Part shown: one piece after another, positions 11,290-23,177 of the stretch
Numbering within the stretch: the stretch's first letter is position 1
Layout of the letters: each line of letters starts with the position of its first letter
Origin: Polytrichum commune
Taxonomy: Eukaryota > Streptophyta > Polytrichopsida > Polytrichales > Polytrichaceae
DNA: 64,000 nt
Reading direction: 5' to 3'
Assembly: GCA_950295325.1 (NCBI GenBank)
Contig: OX485804.1
Coordinates: 17,298,001 to 17,362,000, forward strand
Translations under genes and position numbers: made by a program
The notes under the pieces: model-generated
What the model was told of the DNA's origin: nothing
Database searches by the model: none
Seen by the model: only the letters and a program-made list of their open reading frames with translations

Positions 11290-12380
11290 CATTCATCTTT
11301 AGTTTCTTCATTGTCTATAATGCACAAATTATGCAATACTATACAAATTGCTACAATATCAAGCATTTTCCTCAAAAACACTTCGGATCACTTCATTATC
11401 AACCTTTATTTACCCTTCCAAATCCCATAATATCTTATCCACATACATTCTAGTTAGAGATTGAATAAAATTCCAGTTTGTCTCCTTTCCGGATAATGTA
11501 ACATTTTCATCTTTAAATGGACAATACATCTAAGGCTTCATTCGATATGCAACGTCTCCTATAAATTTATATGGCTAAAACTTATCTTTAATGTATGCAC
11601 GCTCAATTCTTGTAATTTGAAAAATCATCCAGTTATGAAGATTTTTTGCCCAACTAAACTCATAAACACATAACAAATAGTATAGTATGACAATTTCCTA
11701 CATAATTGCTAAACAAAAAGAAATTTTCATAGTAGTAGTCTTTTCTGCCAATTACTAGAGCTAAAACAAGAATATGTAACTCATCTACTGTCCCTATGAT
11801 GTAAGGTACATCATGCATTTGCTCAAACTTTGAAGCTAAAACCTTAAATTATGATTAACTTAGAATTTGCACATAAATTGGTTGAAGGTGCTTTATAATA
11901 GCTCTACAAAACTCCTTTATTACTTTAAACAATTTACTCTTATGAACTCCATACAAATCTCCTATGCTTAACAATCTTTCACCACTACCCAAACTATGCA
12001 ATGACATTGCTACCCTCTCTTGCACCAGCACAATAGTCCTAAACACATGTTTCTTATTTCTTCAAATAGGATCCCAACCTCTCATACAAAAAGTTGAATG
12101 TAATGTATTTCATTCGAGTTTGTTTCTTAAATTTTTTTCTCCATCCACAAACTCAACAACAAGTGGTCTACAAATCCACACATCTGTTCTTGACTCCATA
12201 CGTTCTTCTCTATATTCTCATACACCAAGCTCAAAATTGCAAACTTCTCTCATTCCCTTTGCAAAAGCAATGCTTGAATGTTCACAATATGTTTCACAAG
12301 TGTATACAAAATCATGTATAATCTTAAGAGCAAAATAAGTTTCCTCTCTCCTCTCTTCCATTGCAGCCATGCTTGCTGAA
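11290..12380 (-). pseudogene. Decayed HARBI1-type transposase of Harbinger A
   Basis: Minus-strand reading fragments match plant Harbinger nuclease (DDE_Tnp_4/HARBI1). A start-like MAAMEERREET lies near 12363. RVAMSLHSLGSGERLLSIGD followed by LYGVHKSKLFK is encoded at about 11855-12046. YKFIGDVAYRMKP lies near 11540-11580, and IVLHNLCIIDNE near 11290-11350. The order is the family order from N- to C-terminus. The frame is interrupted by stops and shifts, so it is not functional. It would catalyse TTA-targeted cut-and-paste transposition. Confidence 0.82.
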
Positions 12381-12892
12381 ATTTCAAGTGAAAACAAATG
12401 AAAAGAAAAAAAAGAAAAAAAGAGAAGTGAAGACAAGAGAAGACAAAAAAAGGTTAAACTTTAAATTATTCAAAACCGCCATTTTTGGGCATATGTCAAT
12501 ACATTCACTTTTGAATACATGGTCAGTCCTCTTGGTCCACATTCGATTTACACCTAGTGAGGGGCCCAAAGGCTTTGTAAATTGATTTTTTTAAGAAATT
12601 GGACCATCAAGTCAGACCGTGAAGAAAGGCCATCTTTCATGGTTCATGGTGTAAACAAACCGTTAGAGCCCACAATAGGAGGCTCAACTTTATGAGTATC
12701 CGACTGTCATATGCCGAGGGCCCAATGAACAAACAATAGGTGATGAGTGATATTATGTGGTTCTCATTATAAAAATAAATGCAACCCACGTTAAATTTAT
12801 GGTAGAAAAGTTAACGTGGGTCACAATAATTGTTTTCTTCAGAAAATGAATTTGGGGTGATATTTTTATATTATGTTACCTATGTCACGTAT

Positions 12893-13089
12893 CTACACTA
12901 AACATTGTATTTAATGTCACCAATCCTCATTTGTCTTGCTCCATACTTATTTTAAACCGCATGTGTAGTGTTACTGACATTAAATGTAAACCTAACATTA
13001 TTTGTCATTCCTTGAAACAAAATTGGGGAATTATGGATTTACAATGTTGCAATTATTGTCACTTACTGAGCGGTTTTCATCCTATTAGT
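12893..13089 (-). mobile_element. CTACACTA-type element, truncated copy
   Basis: Begins CTACACTAAACATTGTATTT and continues as the reverse complement of the right half of the element at 21558-21912, including the TAGTGTCACC-like and CACTTACTGAG-like blocks. It ends where the Harbinger MITE at 13093 begins, and the other half was not found beyond that MITE. Confidence 0.6.
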
Positions 13090-13092
13090 TTA

Positions 13093-13574
13093 GGGTCACT
13101 TCACACACAAGACTGAAGGCTCGTGACCATTGCAATATAAGCGCTCTCATCGGTCGAAAGGGCGGAGACCGTCCAAGTTCACTTCACACAGGAAGGTGAA
13201 GGCCTAAAGGCCCAAAGAAGACTTCATGGGTGAAAAGTCTACATGGAGTCCTACATGGCAGACTATGAATAAGGATTCTTGGTGTCCCAAAATTTTTGGG
13301 AAACCATTAATTTTTTAATATTTTATCCAGCATGACAAATTGCAAGGCAGATTCCAAAACATATTCCAAGATAGACAAACACCACCAACTAATTCTCTTA
13401 AAGTGTTAGAGTTTAAGACATATTGTATTAAACCTAATCCTCCCCTCTTTTTCCGTGAGGGCCCGTGACTACATAAAACGGCTTTCCCAACACCCATGGT
13501 ACAACCTTTGGATGAGAGTCAAGGGTCCTCACCATTTCAAGGTCACGGCTCTTGGCTCATGTGTGAAGTGGCCC
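13093..13574 (-). mobile_element. Harbinger MITE derived from transposon B, 482 bp
   Basis: Flanked by TTA at 13090-13092 and 13575-13577. Ends are GGGTCACTTCACACACAAG and, on the minus strand, GGGCCACTTCACACATGAG. In reverse orientation, its two halves match the two ends of the long element at 23178-25929 (for example GTACCATGGGTGTTGGG, and the block around CATGGAGTCCTACATGGCA). It is therefore an internally deleted, non-autonomous derivative of that element. Confidence 0.87.
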
Positions 13575-13614
13575 TTATTAGTATGGTACCGTGGAACACA
13601 AGAGAAACAATTGT

Positions 13615-13732
13615 CTGGTAGGTAGGTCTTGTGTTGGGCAGGAAGGTAGGTAATGTGGTAGTGTGGAGGAAAAGAGACAGAGTTGTCTGGTAGGTAGGTA
13701 GGTAGGTAATGTGGTGGGTAGGTAGGTAACGG
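13615..13732. repeat. TAGG-rich minisatellite
   Basis: Two imperfect units start TTGTCTGGTAGGTAGG, each followed by further GGTAGGTAATGTGG blocks. Similar (TAGG)n tracts occur at the ends of the inverted-duplication arms (8940 and 32345) and at 22190. Confidence 0.6.
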
Positions 13733-14618
13733 GGTTTCTCATTCCCTCTTCCTACCCTGAGACTGTGGGCGGGTGGGTATCAAAATTGGAATATTCAAGG
13801 ACTTAGCGCCCCACCCCCCACATCGTTACAAGACACTCCTTTTCTTATATCCCAAAACCCTACGAAACAACGGGTGTTCTCAATCTAAATCTCACTCCTT
13901 GTTGTCACGTTTCCCTTCCATATGTCACGTGTTCTGACATTCCAATAAATCACCAAAGAATTCAAAGCACATGCTCGCTTGCATCGCGTTGCCATCATTG
14001 TAAGTTATTATAAGTTATTGTGATGTCGACTTTGTGTTCTTCCATAATGTCACATGTTGCACTTATTCTCTTTTATCACATGTCAATGTTAACCCTACAA
14101 AACTACTTAATACTATGTGCACTTTGGTTGACACAAGCGTGATATTACGGCGATCAGGAGTGTACTTTCTAAATGCCCCCTCCCCATAGGGTTCCCAATG
14201 TAAGATGGAAGACTTCTTTTAATGGGGGCACAAGAACCGATCTCTTCTTGTGAACCATGGGGAGGAAAGGATGCAGAACCATTCACACGTGAAGTTGAAC
14301 TAACATGTGGGTGGGTGATTGCAAGTAGTGAATCAAGGGAACCCAAATGCAAAATTAGTCCACTATTCATGATGGGTCGAGACCTTCAAAATCTGAAGCC
14401 AATTCACAAAATATTGACTCAACCCAAGAAAGCAAGGAAGCTCTGACACGGCCCCAAGAAAACATATTGGGGTTCCGTTTTGGTCCAACTCAATTCCCTT
14501 CCCTCATGCCGTGTCGGATTTTGTCATTGGTGCATTAAAATGTAAATTCACCTGATTAGATTATGAATACCAGGAAATGCCCTTGGCTTCATCATGTAAA
14601 GGCCTTGGGGTTGATTTA
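13733..14618. other. No gene recognised
   Basis: Intergenic DNA with C-rich patches. The reading frames at 14113-14446 overlap on both strands and show no family I recognise. Confidence 0.4.
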
Positions 14619-15110
14619 GGGCCGCTTCACACTATGGTTGTCCCAGTCGAGAGGCCGTGGGATTGAATGGCCAAACTTTGTTGGGAGTCCAAAGAAATGG
14701 GCTGAAAATAGCCAATGAAATATAGGAATTGGCCTTTGGCCACGCACAATGTGAAGCCTCCAAAGTCCAAACGCATATCATTTGTCTAGCTTCTATCCAC
14801 TTTATTCCTTGCCCAAAACAACCCCTCCAAGCTAATGGCCAAGATCTTGTCAATGTTTTTATTTTTTTATTAAAATTTTTTTACTGCCTCTCAACCATAG
14901 TTTGGGTTTCGATTCATGTCCAACCCAAACTTCCTCAAGAGTTTGTTACCTTGGTTAAAAAGTATTGCCATGTAGGCATTTTGGAGAGCGATGGCCTTTG
15001 GACTTTGGCCTCTAGTGTGAAGGGTCAAGAGGCTGAATTCTTGGTTTCTTGCAATTTGATTGGTGGAAATTGACTGCCTCTTGACCTTCGGCCATAGTGT
15101 GAAGTGACCG
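14619..15110. mobile_element. PIF/Harbinger MITE, 492 bp
   Basis: Flanked by TTA at 14616-14618 and 15111-15113. Ends are GGGCCGCTTCACACTATGG and, on the minus strand, CGGTCACTTCACACTATGG. The TTCACACTATGG core is shared with the MITE at 923-1305. There is no coding capacity. Confidence 0.85.
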
Positions 15111-18100
15111 TTAGTGGATTAGACCAATCACATACAAGGATTACCCATGCCATAGCATGCATTGGCCTTGACTCATGTAAAGTGGCCCTATGTAGGGCAA
15201 ATGACTCCCAACTTCCCAAGTAGGTTTGTCATAGCGTCACTTGACTTAAGATGCTTGAGATATGGAAAGATAGTTACATACACACATATAAAAGAGCATT
15301 GTTCTTCAAAAGAGGATTTTTTCATGTGCACTCGACCCATGTGGTCAAGTGTTCTGTTTCATTGTTATCATGGCATAGATCCTAGAATGTTTTATCCCCG
15401 TTTGCTAAATCAACTTGGCTTGGGAGAGGGTACTATGTAGTGCTAATGAATAAAGTTTAAGTAATATGTGAACAAATCGTAACCTATTACAAAACATATT
15501 TGTTACATGGCTATCATGTTGTAGATGTAGCAAATTCCCCAACACATTGCATTCCAAATTTAAAAAATGGGTGACTTAATGATGTACGTTAGTATTTTCA
15601 AATCCTGGTTCAAATGTTTGTTTGCCAACTAATAACATATGCAAGTACCTATTAAAAATTTCATAAGAAGCCATCCTTTTTAAATATGTGGAAAATCTAT
15701 TCACAACATGTATAACTTGTTCATATGTTAAATGCGATAGAAACACATTTACATTTGGAAAAGAAGATCCCACATCCAAGGTCACATGAATCAAAAGCTA
15801 CAAATAACCTCAATGCAAAATATTCTTGCAATCAAAACATGGCTTGAACTTTAGATTGTCCATAAATAGATTAAGTTATTAAAGTGTTCATAATGCATAT
15901 AAACTTCGTGTTACATCCCGATTGCATGAAACTTGACACTTAGACCAAGATGATTATTATGCATACCACATGGAAATTCACTACAAATGCGTTGGGAAAA
16001 CAAACAATTTTCATTCAAATTATCAGTTCTTTATGTATCATCCATATGTAGAATTTCTTAACCCTTGTCTTTTGGCACATCATGAATCTACATGCACTTA
16101 TTATACTTGAAAACTTTTAGCTTAAAACCTATGTATTTTTCACTTACGATGAATTTATTTAACTCCAAACTTGTAATTGCTTGCATTTAGTTCATCAAGT
16201 TATTTTACAACATGAACCGTATGGATGTGATCTTTAGATAAAATACCAACGAGTTCTTGCCTTTTCAAGCTTGGAACCTTCCTTCTAAAGCAAGTAAATA
16301 ATGGGATGTTATGTGTGAAAGGAGTAAGCCTTTAGGAGTTAAAGGCTTGAGCAATAACCTATTACCTGTGATGTGTTATCCAATAACAATGCCAAGGGTT
16401 TCTAAAGAATAATTACACAAGAAAAGTTGTGAGGCACTATCAAAGGTCTCCATATCCAAATTGTCCAAAATACAAAATAGCTTTCCCATAATGACTTTAC
16501 AAGTGGAGTCTTTGGAAATAAATCATAATCACAAACCTCATTGTATTCATAAGAAACTTGCAATGAAATGATTATCACAAAATCAATAACACTATAGATT
16601 AGTCAGATATGATAAGCAAAATATGATCTTGAAGTGATCAAAATCTCAAAATGTCTCTCAAGATGTGAATACTTCATGAGGTATAGAGAAGAACCATTCA
16701 TAGAATATCACGATCAAGCATTTGAAGGTGGCAATCACAAACATTTGCAAAACCGTATTTTGAAAGGAAAAGAAAAACAACTAGGCAAATTTACTTATAT
16801 TGAGCAAAATACAATCATTTGAAATTGAGGGTCCCATTTTCAAACATATAGACCATTCATGCAAGTTGCACTCCCAACCTCCAAGTAGACTAATTCCACC
16901 CTTCTACATTTGGCTTCAAACTACCTCCAAGGGGTGCTTTAGATCTTGGCTGTAGGGAGTTGTGGACCTGACAACTTTGGGCTACTGTTAGCATTTTTAG
17001 TTAGCAAATGCTCAACACAAGATGTGCTTATTTATATAGGAACAATGTTAACAACACCTTTGTTGCAATGGATGTGGACCTTAAACTTAGCTATCCTTAC
17101 TTCTCTTCTGGACTTGGTGTTATATGTTGCCTTTGTACTAGCGAATTCACTGTTTGATGTTTTTGCATCTCTTAAGTTTGTATGTATCAATTCTAGCATT
17201 GAGGATAAGTGCTAGGAGAAGCTCCCATCTGATCCTATTGCAAAATGTTTGTTCTTGCTTTCGGTTTTTCGCTACACTTACCAATTGGGTTGGATTTCAA
17301 ACATATGCTTGTTTGATATAAGCTCTTTAGATTTGTAATTAATTTCACCGTACCATATATAAAGAATTCCGGTCTCCGAAGCAAGCTAGAGTGATTAGTG
17401 TCTACTCATAAGACATCCTTGGCCAATGACGTTGGATGTAAAACTACTTCACCCTTTGTAGGGGTAGATGCTATGTTTATGTTTGTGACCAGTGACCTAT
17501 AGTAGTGACCAGTATCCCTTCCCATACCAGTCTCATCTTCTAGTGTTGACCAAGCAAAACACAAAGTTTAACACAATGCACTTGTTCTATGTGAACCTAG
17601 CTGCAGTACATTACCAGTTCTCCAATACTTAGCAACAGCAAGTGCACAGAATTTGCATAGTTCATTCTCCCACTAACAGAAATTGCCTGGTATATCTAAT
17701 AAACTTCATAAGGTTTGGCTAAATATTTTTTGTTGATAAAAAACTCCGCCAAGTTGGAAGAATGTACTATCAGGAAAACTGTGAAACTTGCAACCAATCT
17801 GATGAATTCTCTATCATGTGATGAATGATCTTGTCACATTCCCCTAGTTTGCATAAGTTCAACCTGATTGGAGAAGGGAAAAGGCAAGTCTCCACATATT
17901 AAAAGATTGGAATTGGAGTAACATTTCGTCCATAATTTCTGAAAATTTTCACTAAGTTGCATATAAGTTAACAAAACTACACTATATTGTCGAGACATTG
18001 AATGCACAGTAGTGGCCTCCCACCTAGTGAAGGTCACAAGCTGAGTACAAGATTATCTATAATAGATAGTCCTATGGAACACTCATGGGTGAAGGTTATT

Positions 18101-19138
18101 TGTTGCAAACCGGTATCATTGTTGCCTCATAAACAGTTTGCAAGTATATAACCCTCCATACAGCTGCCCATTCAAGGACTTGATGTGGTCTGCTGAGACG
18201 TCCTGGAACTTGGAAGTGCATATATCCACGCCCCTGGACCTTGTAGACATTCCCTAGATGTTCCTGTCAATATGGTCCTTTCAGCAGCGTCAAAAACCAG
18301 TTTAGCAGGATATTCTTAGCTGTGTTGAGCAACAGTACCGAACACATCCATTGAATTGATGCATCTCTCATGTATCCACAATCTTCATCTGTTCTCATAA
18401 TGTATCTAGCTAAAAATGTCCATGCCTCTAACTGATAAATGAATATGTTTCAAAATCCATCCTTGTTTTTCAGGAGTCCATCATAGAGGACTTTAAGCAG
18501 TATGTAGGCACACTCTCAGTTATAGTTGCTAGATTGACTTCTCACCTCACACATTCTGATAAACAACCCAAAGAGTAATCCTATCAAATCATCTCTGCCA
18601 GTCAAAGTAGATCTTTGCATTAGAAATTCATAGTGCAGAATATATTATGAAGAGCCAAAAATAAGTGGAAGGGTTGCCATAACAGCAGAAACACAAGTGG
18701 CTGAGGTCCCAAACACAACTTCAGAAAATCCAGCATTTATTCTCAGGACTTTGTATACTATGCCACTTAGATTCCTCTAAGGACATGAATCTTTGGAGTA
18801 TAACGTTTCTACAGATTAACGTCATGAAATAACAAGAGAAGATATCCACCTGCCACAGTAGCACCAAGTAACGAATGAATTGACTATATCAAGTCTTATA
18901 ATTTTCCGGCACTTCCTGTTGGACTCGTTGCTCAGGAAAAAAGACAGCATACCTTCAATCTCACAATTTGAAGAAACAAAAGAGGAGACGGTCATCGTTT
19001 TACTCCTAAGACTACACAACTAAATACACTAAATACAGCTCAAGCAGAAGATGTTTAGTTGAAAGAAGACATGATACCCGGAGAGGGCAATGAATTTATT
19101 TAACAATCCAGAATACCACCTAATCAACAATACCTTGC
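15111..19138. other. Long intergenic stretch without recognised gene
   Basis: About 4 kb of AT-rich DNA between a Harbinger MITE and the stop of the oxygenase gene. The longest frame with an ATG (16946-17215, hydrophobic, 89 aa) matches nothing I know. The part nearest 19138 presumably holds the 3' UTR of the minus-strand oxygenase gene, with no polyadenylation site I can fix. Confidence 0.4.
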
Positions 19139-20656
19139 TCAAAAATCAGTTGTTGGTGCCTTGGTCCACATTTGTTTTTTTTGTTGCAACACTTCTTTCA
19201 TCAAATACTCCACTGTCATCTCTTCACACATGCCCTCTACCCTTGGCAAGACAGACTTTTGTCGGGCACGAAGGAAGAATGGCATGCTAAAGCGAGGTTG
19301 ACTGGGAGTGCGCTCGTCAACAAAGTGAAGCGGAGCAAGAAGCTGGCCCTTCGTCAAATGAGCCAGAGTTTCACCTATAAACACATAGATGTGTCTGTTA
19401 TCCAGATCACTCCCATCAACACAGGTTGAACCCGCCTTCATTTCCACATTCACCCATCGGCTGGCATCTGAGTGCTTAATTATCGTGAGTCCAGGGAGGT
19501 TGGACTGTGGGCTAACGGTTAAGAGACCCATGTCAGAATGAAGAGAAGTGGCTGCACCCCAGAACCCAGGTAACTCAGTTTCACCAGTATTAGGAGAGTC
19601 AGCTGATTTTGCTTGTCTCAAATATTGATAAATTCGGAATACGTTCGTTCCAACAAACTGATCATCAGGTACTGAAGAACACTCATTGAAACCTTCCACC
19701 GAAGAACAAGGTCTGTCCAGAAGATAAGAGTAGAGTTCCGGAGTGAGGTGGGACTCCGAGGTGAGATGAGGATGGCACAAAAGTTTGAATAGCTGATAGG
19801 AGATCCTCTGCAATGCAAGATACGCCTCCGTCATACTGGTATCGAAAGTTGGCATTTCCTTGAGATCATCCTGTACTTTCTTTCTTGTAGCTCTCAGCTG
19901 CACGAATTGTCTAGCACTGCCTTTGACATGACTATAGCCAACAAACTTGCCTTTCTCAAAGCCAGTCCACATTTTGCGCTTCTCAAACATGGGTTTGGAG
20001 AACAAGGAGTGAGCTGCTGCGGATGCAGATTGGAAGAGATCAGGAAGGGGAGAGGAGGGGGCCAAATGCAGACGAATGTAACCATACTGTCGAAGAATGG
20101 TGAACAATCGTGTTGCTAGCAAGGAGGAAGCTGACAATGAATACAGCTCTTCGTCGCTTTCACCACACAGTTGCAGAATTTCTTCAAGCTCCGTAAACTC
20201 CACTGTCACCTCCTTCTGCTCCTGCTCATCAGGTGCTGAAGGCCAATCCTCGATGCGAAAGTCCTCCACAAGTGAAATAACCACTGGATATGGTGACTCC
20301 GGAGTGTTTGCATTCAGATAAGGGCTCATGAAGAATGGCATCATGGGACCAGTGGCTGTAATAAGAACTCCGCTGACTACATGCGTGGAGTCCGAAAGGC
20401 CGAATTTATAAAGCAAGAGTTTATTAAGCTCTGGGAGTAGGGTGTTCAAACCGATGATAGTGTTCACAATATGATTATTATAAGAAAATGTCACATCTTT
20501 TGGTTCAGAAAGGGGATGAGAATGGGCCAATCCTCCATTTTCCGCAGAATTCTTTGTCAATGAGTTCCTATGAGTGTGAACAGATGACGGTGTCTTGAGA
20601 GATCCAATCTTTCCGACACCAGTGTCATCATGCCCACGAGATAAACAGGCCCCCAT
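19139..20656 (-). CDS. 2OG-Fe(II) oxygenase with acylation-type N-terminus
   Basis: A single-exon protein of 505 aa. Its C-terminal half has the isopenicillin-N-synthase-like fold signature of plant 2-oxoglutarate/Fe(II) oxygenases: iron ligands H373 and D375 (SLHSDMGLL) and H444 (APLHFVD), and the 2-oxoglutarate-binding R455-F-S457. Spacing is normal for the family. The protein is longer than typical members (about 350 aa) because of an N-terminal extension and an acidic insertion around 140-170. It starts MGACLSRG, a good N-myristoylation site (Gly2) with an adjacent Cys4 for palmitoylation, so membrane attachment is likely but inferred. The substrate is unknown. The ATG at 20656 is the first in frame and gives the conserved-looking MGxCxS start. 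It stands alone between transposons. Confidence 0.85.
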   Translation of the reverse strand: MGACLSRGHDDTGVGKIGSLKTPSSVHTHRNSLTKNSAENGGLAHSHPLSEPKDVTFSYNNHIVNTIIGLNTLLPELNKLLLYKFGLSDSTHVVSGVLITATGPMMPFFMSPYLNANTPESPYPVVISLVEDFRIEDWPSAPDEQEQKEVTVEFTELEEILQLCGESDEELYSLSASSLLATRLFTILRQYGYIRLHLAPSSPLPDLFQSASAAAHSLFSKPMFEKRKMWTGFEKGKFVGYSHVKGSARQFVQLRATRKKVQDDLKEMPTFDTSMTEAYLALQRISYQLFKLLCHPHLTSESHLTPELYSYLLDRPCSSVEGFNECSSVPDDQFVGTNVFRIYQYLRQAKSADSPNTGETELPGFWGAATSLHSDMGLLTVSPQSNLPGLTIIKHSDASRWVNVEMKAGSTCVDGSDLDNRHIYVFIGETLAHLTKGQLLAPLHFVDERTPSQPRFSMPFFLRARQKSVLPRVEGMCEEMTVEYLMKEVLQQKKQMWTKAPTTDF

Positions 20657-21544
20657 GGTGCTACTTCAACATTTGAGGATGGTACTGGTAACACATTTAA
20701 CGCATCACCACCAATCTGAAACACCTCACAATTGGATCCCACTAGCTCGAACCCTGATATAATCCAGAAGAATGTGTGCCTCGACGTCCCATGGAAGCAC
20801 TCTTAATACTTTTAAAAACTATGTCCACGTACTCAGTCAATCTGGTCTGTATTACCACATTCTGAAAACCCATAAGGCCACAGACTTTCACATTAAACCT
20901 GTCAAAGACCTCTGTATACACCCGCCAACTCAAACACACCTAAAAATCGAGGATCTGCAGATAGGTTGCTGGAGGATATCTGAAATATAGGTAAAGATAC
21001 CTCGAATTGTGACTCTGCTTCGTTCTCTTCACAACTGTGTGCAGATTCTCCCGCGAACTGAATTTCTCCCGTTTCCAGTCGTCCAGCAAAATTGTAACTC
21101 CCAGGTCTCAAAAATTGCCTGGACTAAACCCTACCAAGAAGTCAAATCCCAAACCGACCTTCACCGCAGACTATATGCCAAGCTCAATCTCGCCACCTCT
21201 ACCCCCACCTCCCAATGCGCTGCGCAATTTGCAATGGGCAGATAACACGGTGACCCTGAAGCTTCCGTAGCACATTGAATTCGGTCCTCGGGCACAGTAA
21301 AACTTCGAGGAAGTGCGAGGTACGCGCATGCGCGACAGGTGCTGGCCGTGTCGGAGGACCTGTTGGAAGCGTAGCCATCGTCGTCGGCCTCGACAGACCA
21401 GCGAAGCTCCAGGGAAACTCCGGGGCAGATGCTCCCATAGCTGCACTTTCCCTACGATTCAGTCTTCACCATAACAAATTAGGGTTTGGGAAAAGTCACC
21501 AAGTGTTTTTTGAGCAACAAATTAGGGTTTCGGGGAAGTGAGAT
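20657..21544 (-). promoter_or_regulatory. Leader and promoter of the oxygenase gene, with two teloboxes
   Basis: Upstream of the minus-strand oxygenase gene. AAACCCTAAT occurs twice on the gene's strand, at 21478-21487 and 21521-21530, 43 bp apart. Teloboxes of this kind sit near plant transcription starts. A G/C-rich segment at about 21160-21440 may be transcribed leader. The transposon nest begins at 21545, only about 15 bp beyond the outer telobox. Confidence 0.5.
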
Positions 21545-21557
21545 CAATGAACGGGAA

Positions 21558-21912
21558 CTAAAATATGATATTGAGTGCCATATGGTAACTTTTCGGATGA
21601 CACTTCTTGTGAATAAGTTTACAAATACTGTCATGGACGATGGATGAGTTCATCCATTGGCCAAACCCCCACTTTTTCTTGTCAGCAACTTGTGACAAAA
21701 TAGTGTCATGGATGATTGAAATTTGGATGAGAAATCACTTGGTAAGTGATAGTAATTGCACCACTGTAAATCTATAATCCCCCAAAAATCAACAAGGAAT
21801 GACAAATAATGTTGGGTTAACATGTAGTGTTGGTGACACAATAGCGCGGTTTACAATTAGTATTGAACAAGACAATTAGAATCGGTGACACTAGATATCA
21901 TATATAGTGTAG
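21558..21912 (+). mobile_element. CTACACTA-type element inside the hAT MITE
   Basis: The left end CTAAAATATGATATTGAGTG matches the minus-strand reading of the right end, CTACACTATATATGATATCT. The interior includes TGTAAATCTATAAT and GGAATGACAAATA blocks shared with 30959-31340 and, inverted, 12893-13089. About 355 bp, non-coding. The superfamily is unsettled; CACTA-like ends are suggestive, but I found no clear target duplication. Confidence 0.7.
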
Positions 21913-22059
21913 TTACAAATGAACCAGTTGAGTTTGAGAAAGAATTGATCAAAGTTCAAGACTTCATGAAATAACCCACCATTTTAGAGGAACTATACCT
22001 CAAATTAATAAAGAAATCCCGAAAGATGTCAAGACATAACCGGTTGGACTTGGAAACAT

Positions 22060-22314
22060 AAATAAACCAACGTCAAGCAATCCAATGTGAATTTGAGCCC
22101 ATCGGCCTTACCCTGCTCAAGAATCTTTTTGGTGCATGGTGGGGTTTACTGCCTACCTTGCACGTGGGTGGGCTCTTGGCTTCCTACCTACCTAGCTAGT
22201 TTTTTCTGTCAAGTAGAAAGAAGATTTCACAGAGGGAATCAAACCGCCAACCACTCCATTTGGAATTGGGTACCTCTCCACTATCACCCAGTAATTTAGG
22301 GTCATCTCAAACCT
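22060..22314. mobile_element. 255-bp insertion inside the hAT MITE
   Basis: Foreign to the MITE consensus. It is flanked by a near-duplicate of MITE sequence, GACTTGGAAACAT (22047-22059) and GACTCGGAAACAC (22315-22327), compatible with a target duplication of about 13 bp. No inverted repeats are evident. It contains CTACCTACCTAGCTAG and no open frame of note. A short retroelement is possible, but no A-tail is seen. Confidence 0.5.
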
Positions 22315-22369
22315 GACTCGGAAACACTAGGATGTCGACTATTTTGCCCCAAAATCTCCTCGGACACTG

Positions 22370-23177
22370 AGCAAAATGACAAGTGAGTTAGGTACGTATG
22401 AGACAAATTCGCCAATCTTTGGAGAGGTGAATAACAAAGGCTTCTTACCCACATGTGGCCATATTCCACCAAATTGATGAAATTAAACATTACCAAACAA
22501 TTCATATTAAATTTAGAGATACGAATGGAAATCCTTATTATATACTTGATTGGTTGGGGATACCATATGCAAAAGTTATGTGGGTTGCGATTTCTTTTGA
22601 TGGGTGGAGTGTTAGTTTTTAGTAGGGGGGCAAAAGTGGGGGCAGTTTGGAAGAAAAAAAACGGGGTTGGTATTGGATGAGTATGTAGTGACTTTGGGTG
22701 AGCCTTGAGGCGACTTTGGAAGCTTAGGGTAAGTGACTTCATATATTCATGATATATTCATATGATTTGACAAATATATTGTTTTTGTTTCTGCAATGTC
22801 TAATCCAATTTGTTGAACTAGTCAAGCATACCACTAATTCAAATAGAATCCAAACATAGACTAAATCAACTAGAAGGTGGTTCAAGCACCCTTTATCATG
22901 CTAACTTATGCAATCACTCACGCAAATTGTATTCATTTTATCGGTCCTTTACCCTCACAATATTATAATAATAACAATAATAATAATAATTTTGATAACA
23001 CGTTATTTTGATACTCACATAAGAGATAACGATTTGATTCATATAGTATTGTGATCTTGCAAGCTTAAAATTTAAGATTTTGGAGGACTAAAAAACATGA
23101 TATAGCATTAAAGTATTAATATAATACCTTCTTTTTGCAAGAAAGTAGTTTAAGTTTGAGAAATAACTAACATCTAA
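22370..23177. other. No gene recognised
   Basis: Intergenic DNA with an (AAT)n-like tract at about 22968-22990. The open frames around 22302-22742 overlap on both strands and match nothing known to me. Confidence 0.4.

Larger units (their letters stand above)
9009..12662 (-). mobile_element. PIF/Harbinger transposon A, 3.65 kb
   Basis: Flanked by TTA at 9006-9008 and 12663-12665. Termini are GGGGCTGTTCACACCATGG at the left and, read on the minus strand, CGGTTTGTTTACACCATGAA at the right. The subterminal 200 bp at each end match those of the short element at 31341-31936, making that one an internal-deletion derivative. A decayed HARBI1-type transposase lies on the minus strand at the right. 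The left part is A-rich, with possible remnants of the second Harbinger (Myb-like) protein that I cannot confirm. Confidence 0.88.
21545..22369 (+). mobile_element. hAT-type MITE, copy 3, split by two insertions
   Basis: The left end CAATGAACGGGAA (21545-21557), the middle part (21913-22059) and the right end (22315-22369, ending GGACACTG) together make one MITE of the family. Two foreign blocks interrupt it at 21558-21912 and 22060-22314. The presumed 8-bp target duplication is AGTGAGAT before and AGCAAAAT after; the three mismatches are all transitions, as expected for an old insertion. Confidence 0.78.
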
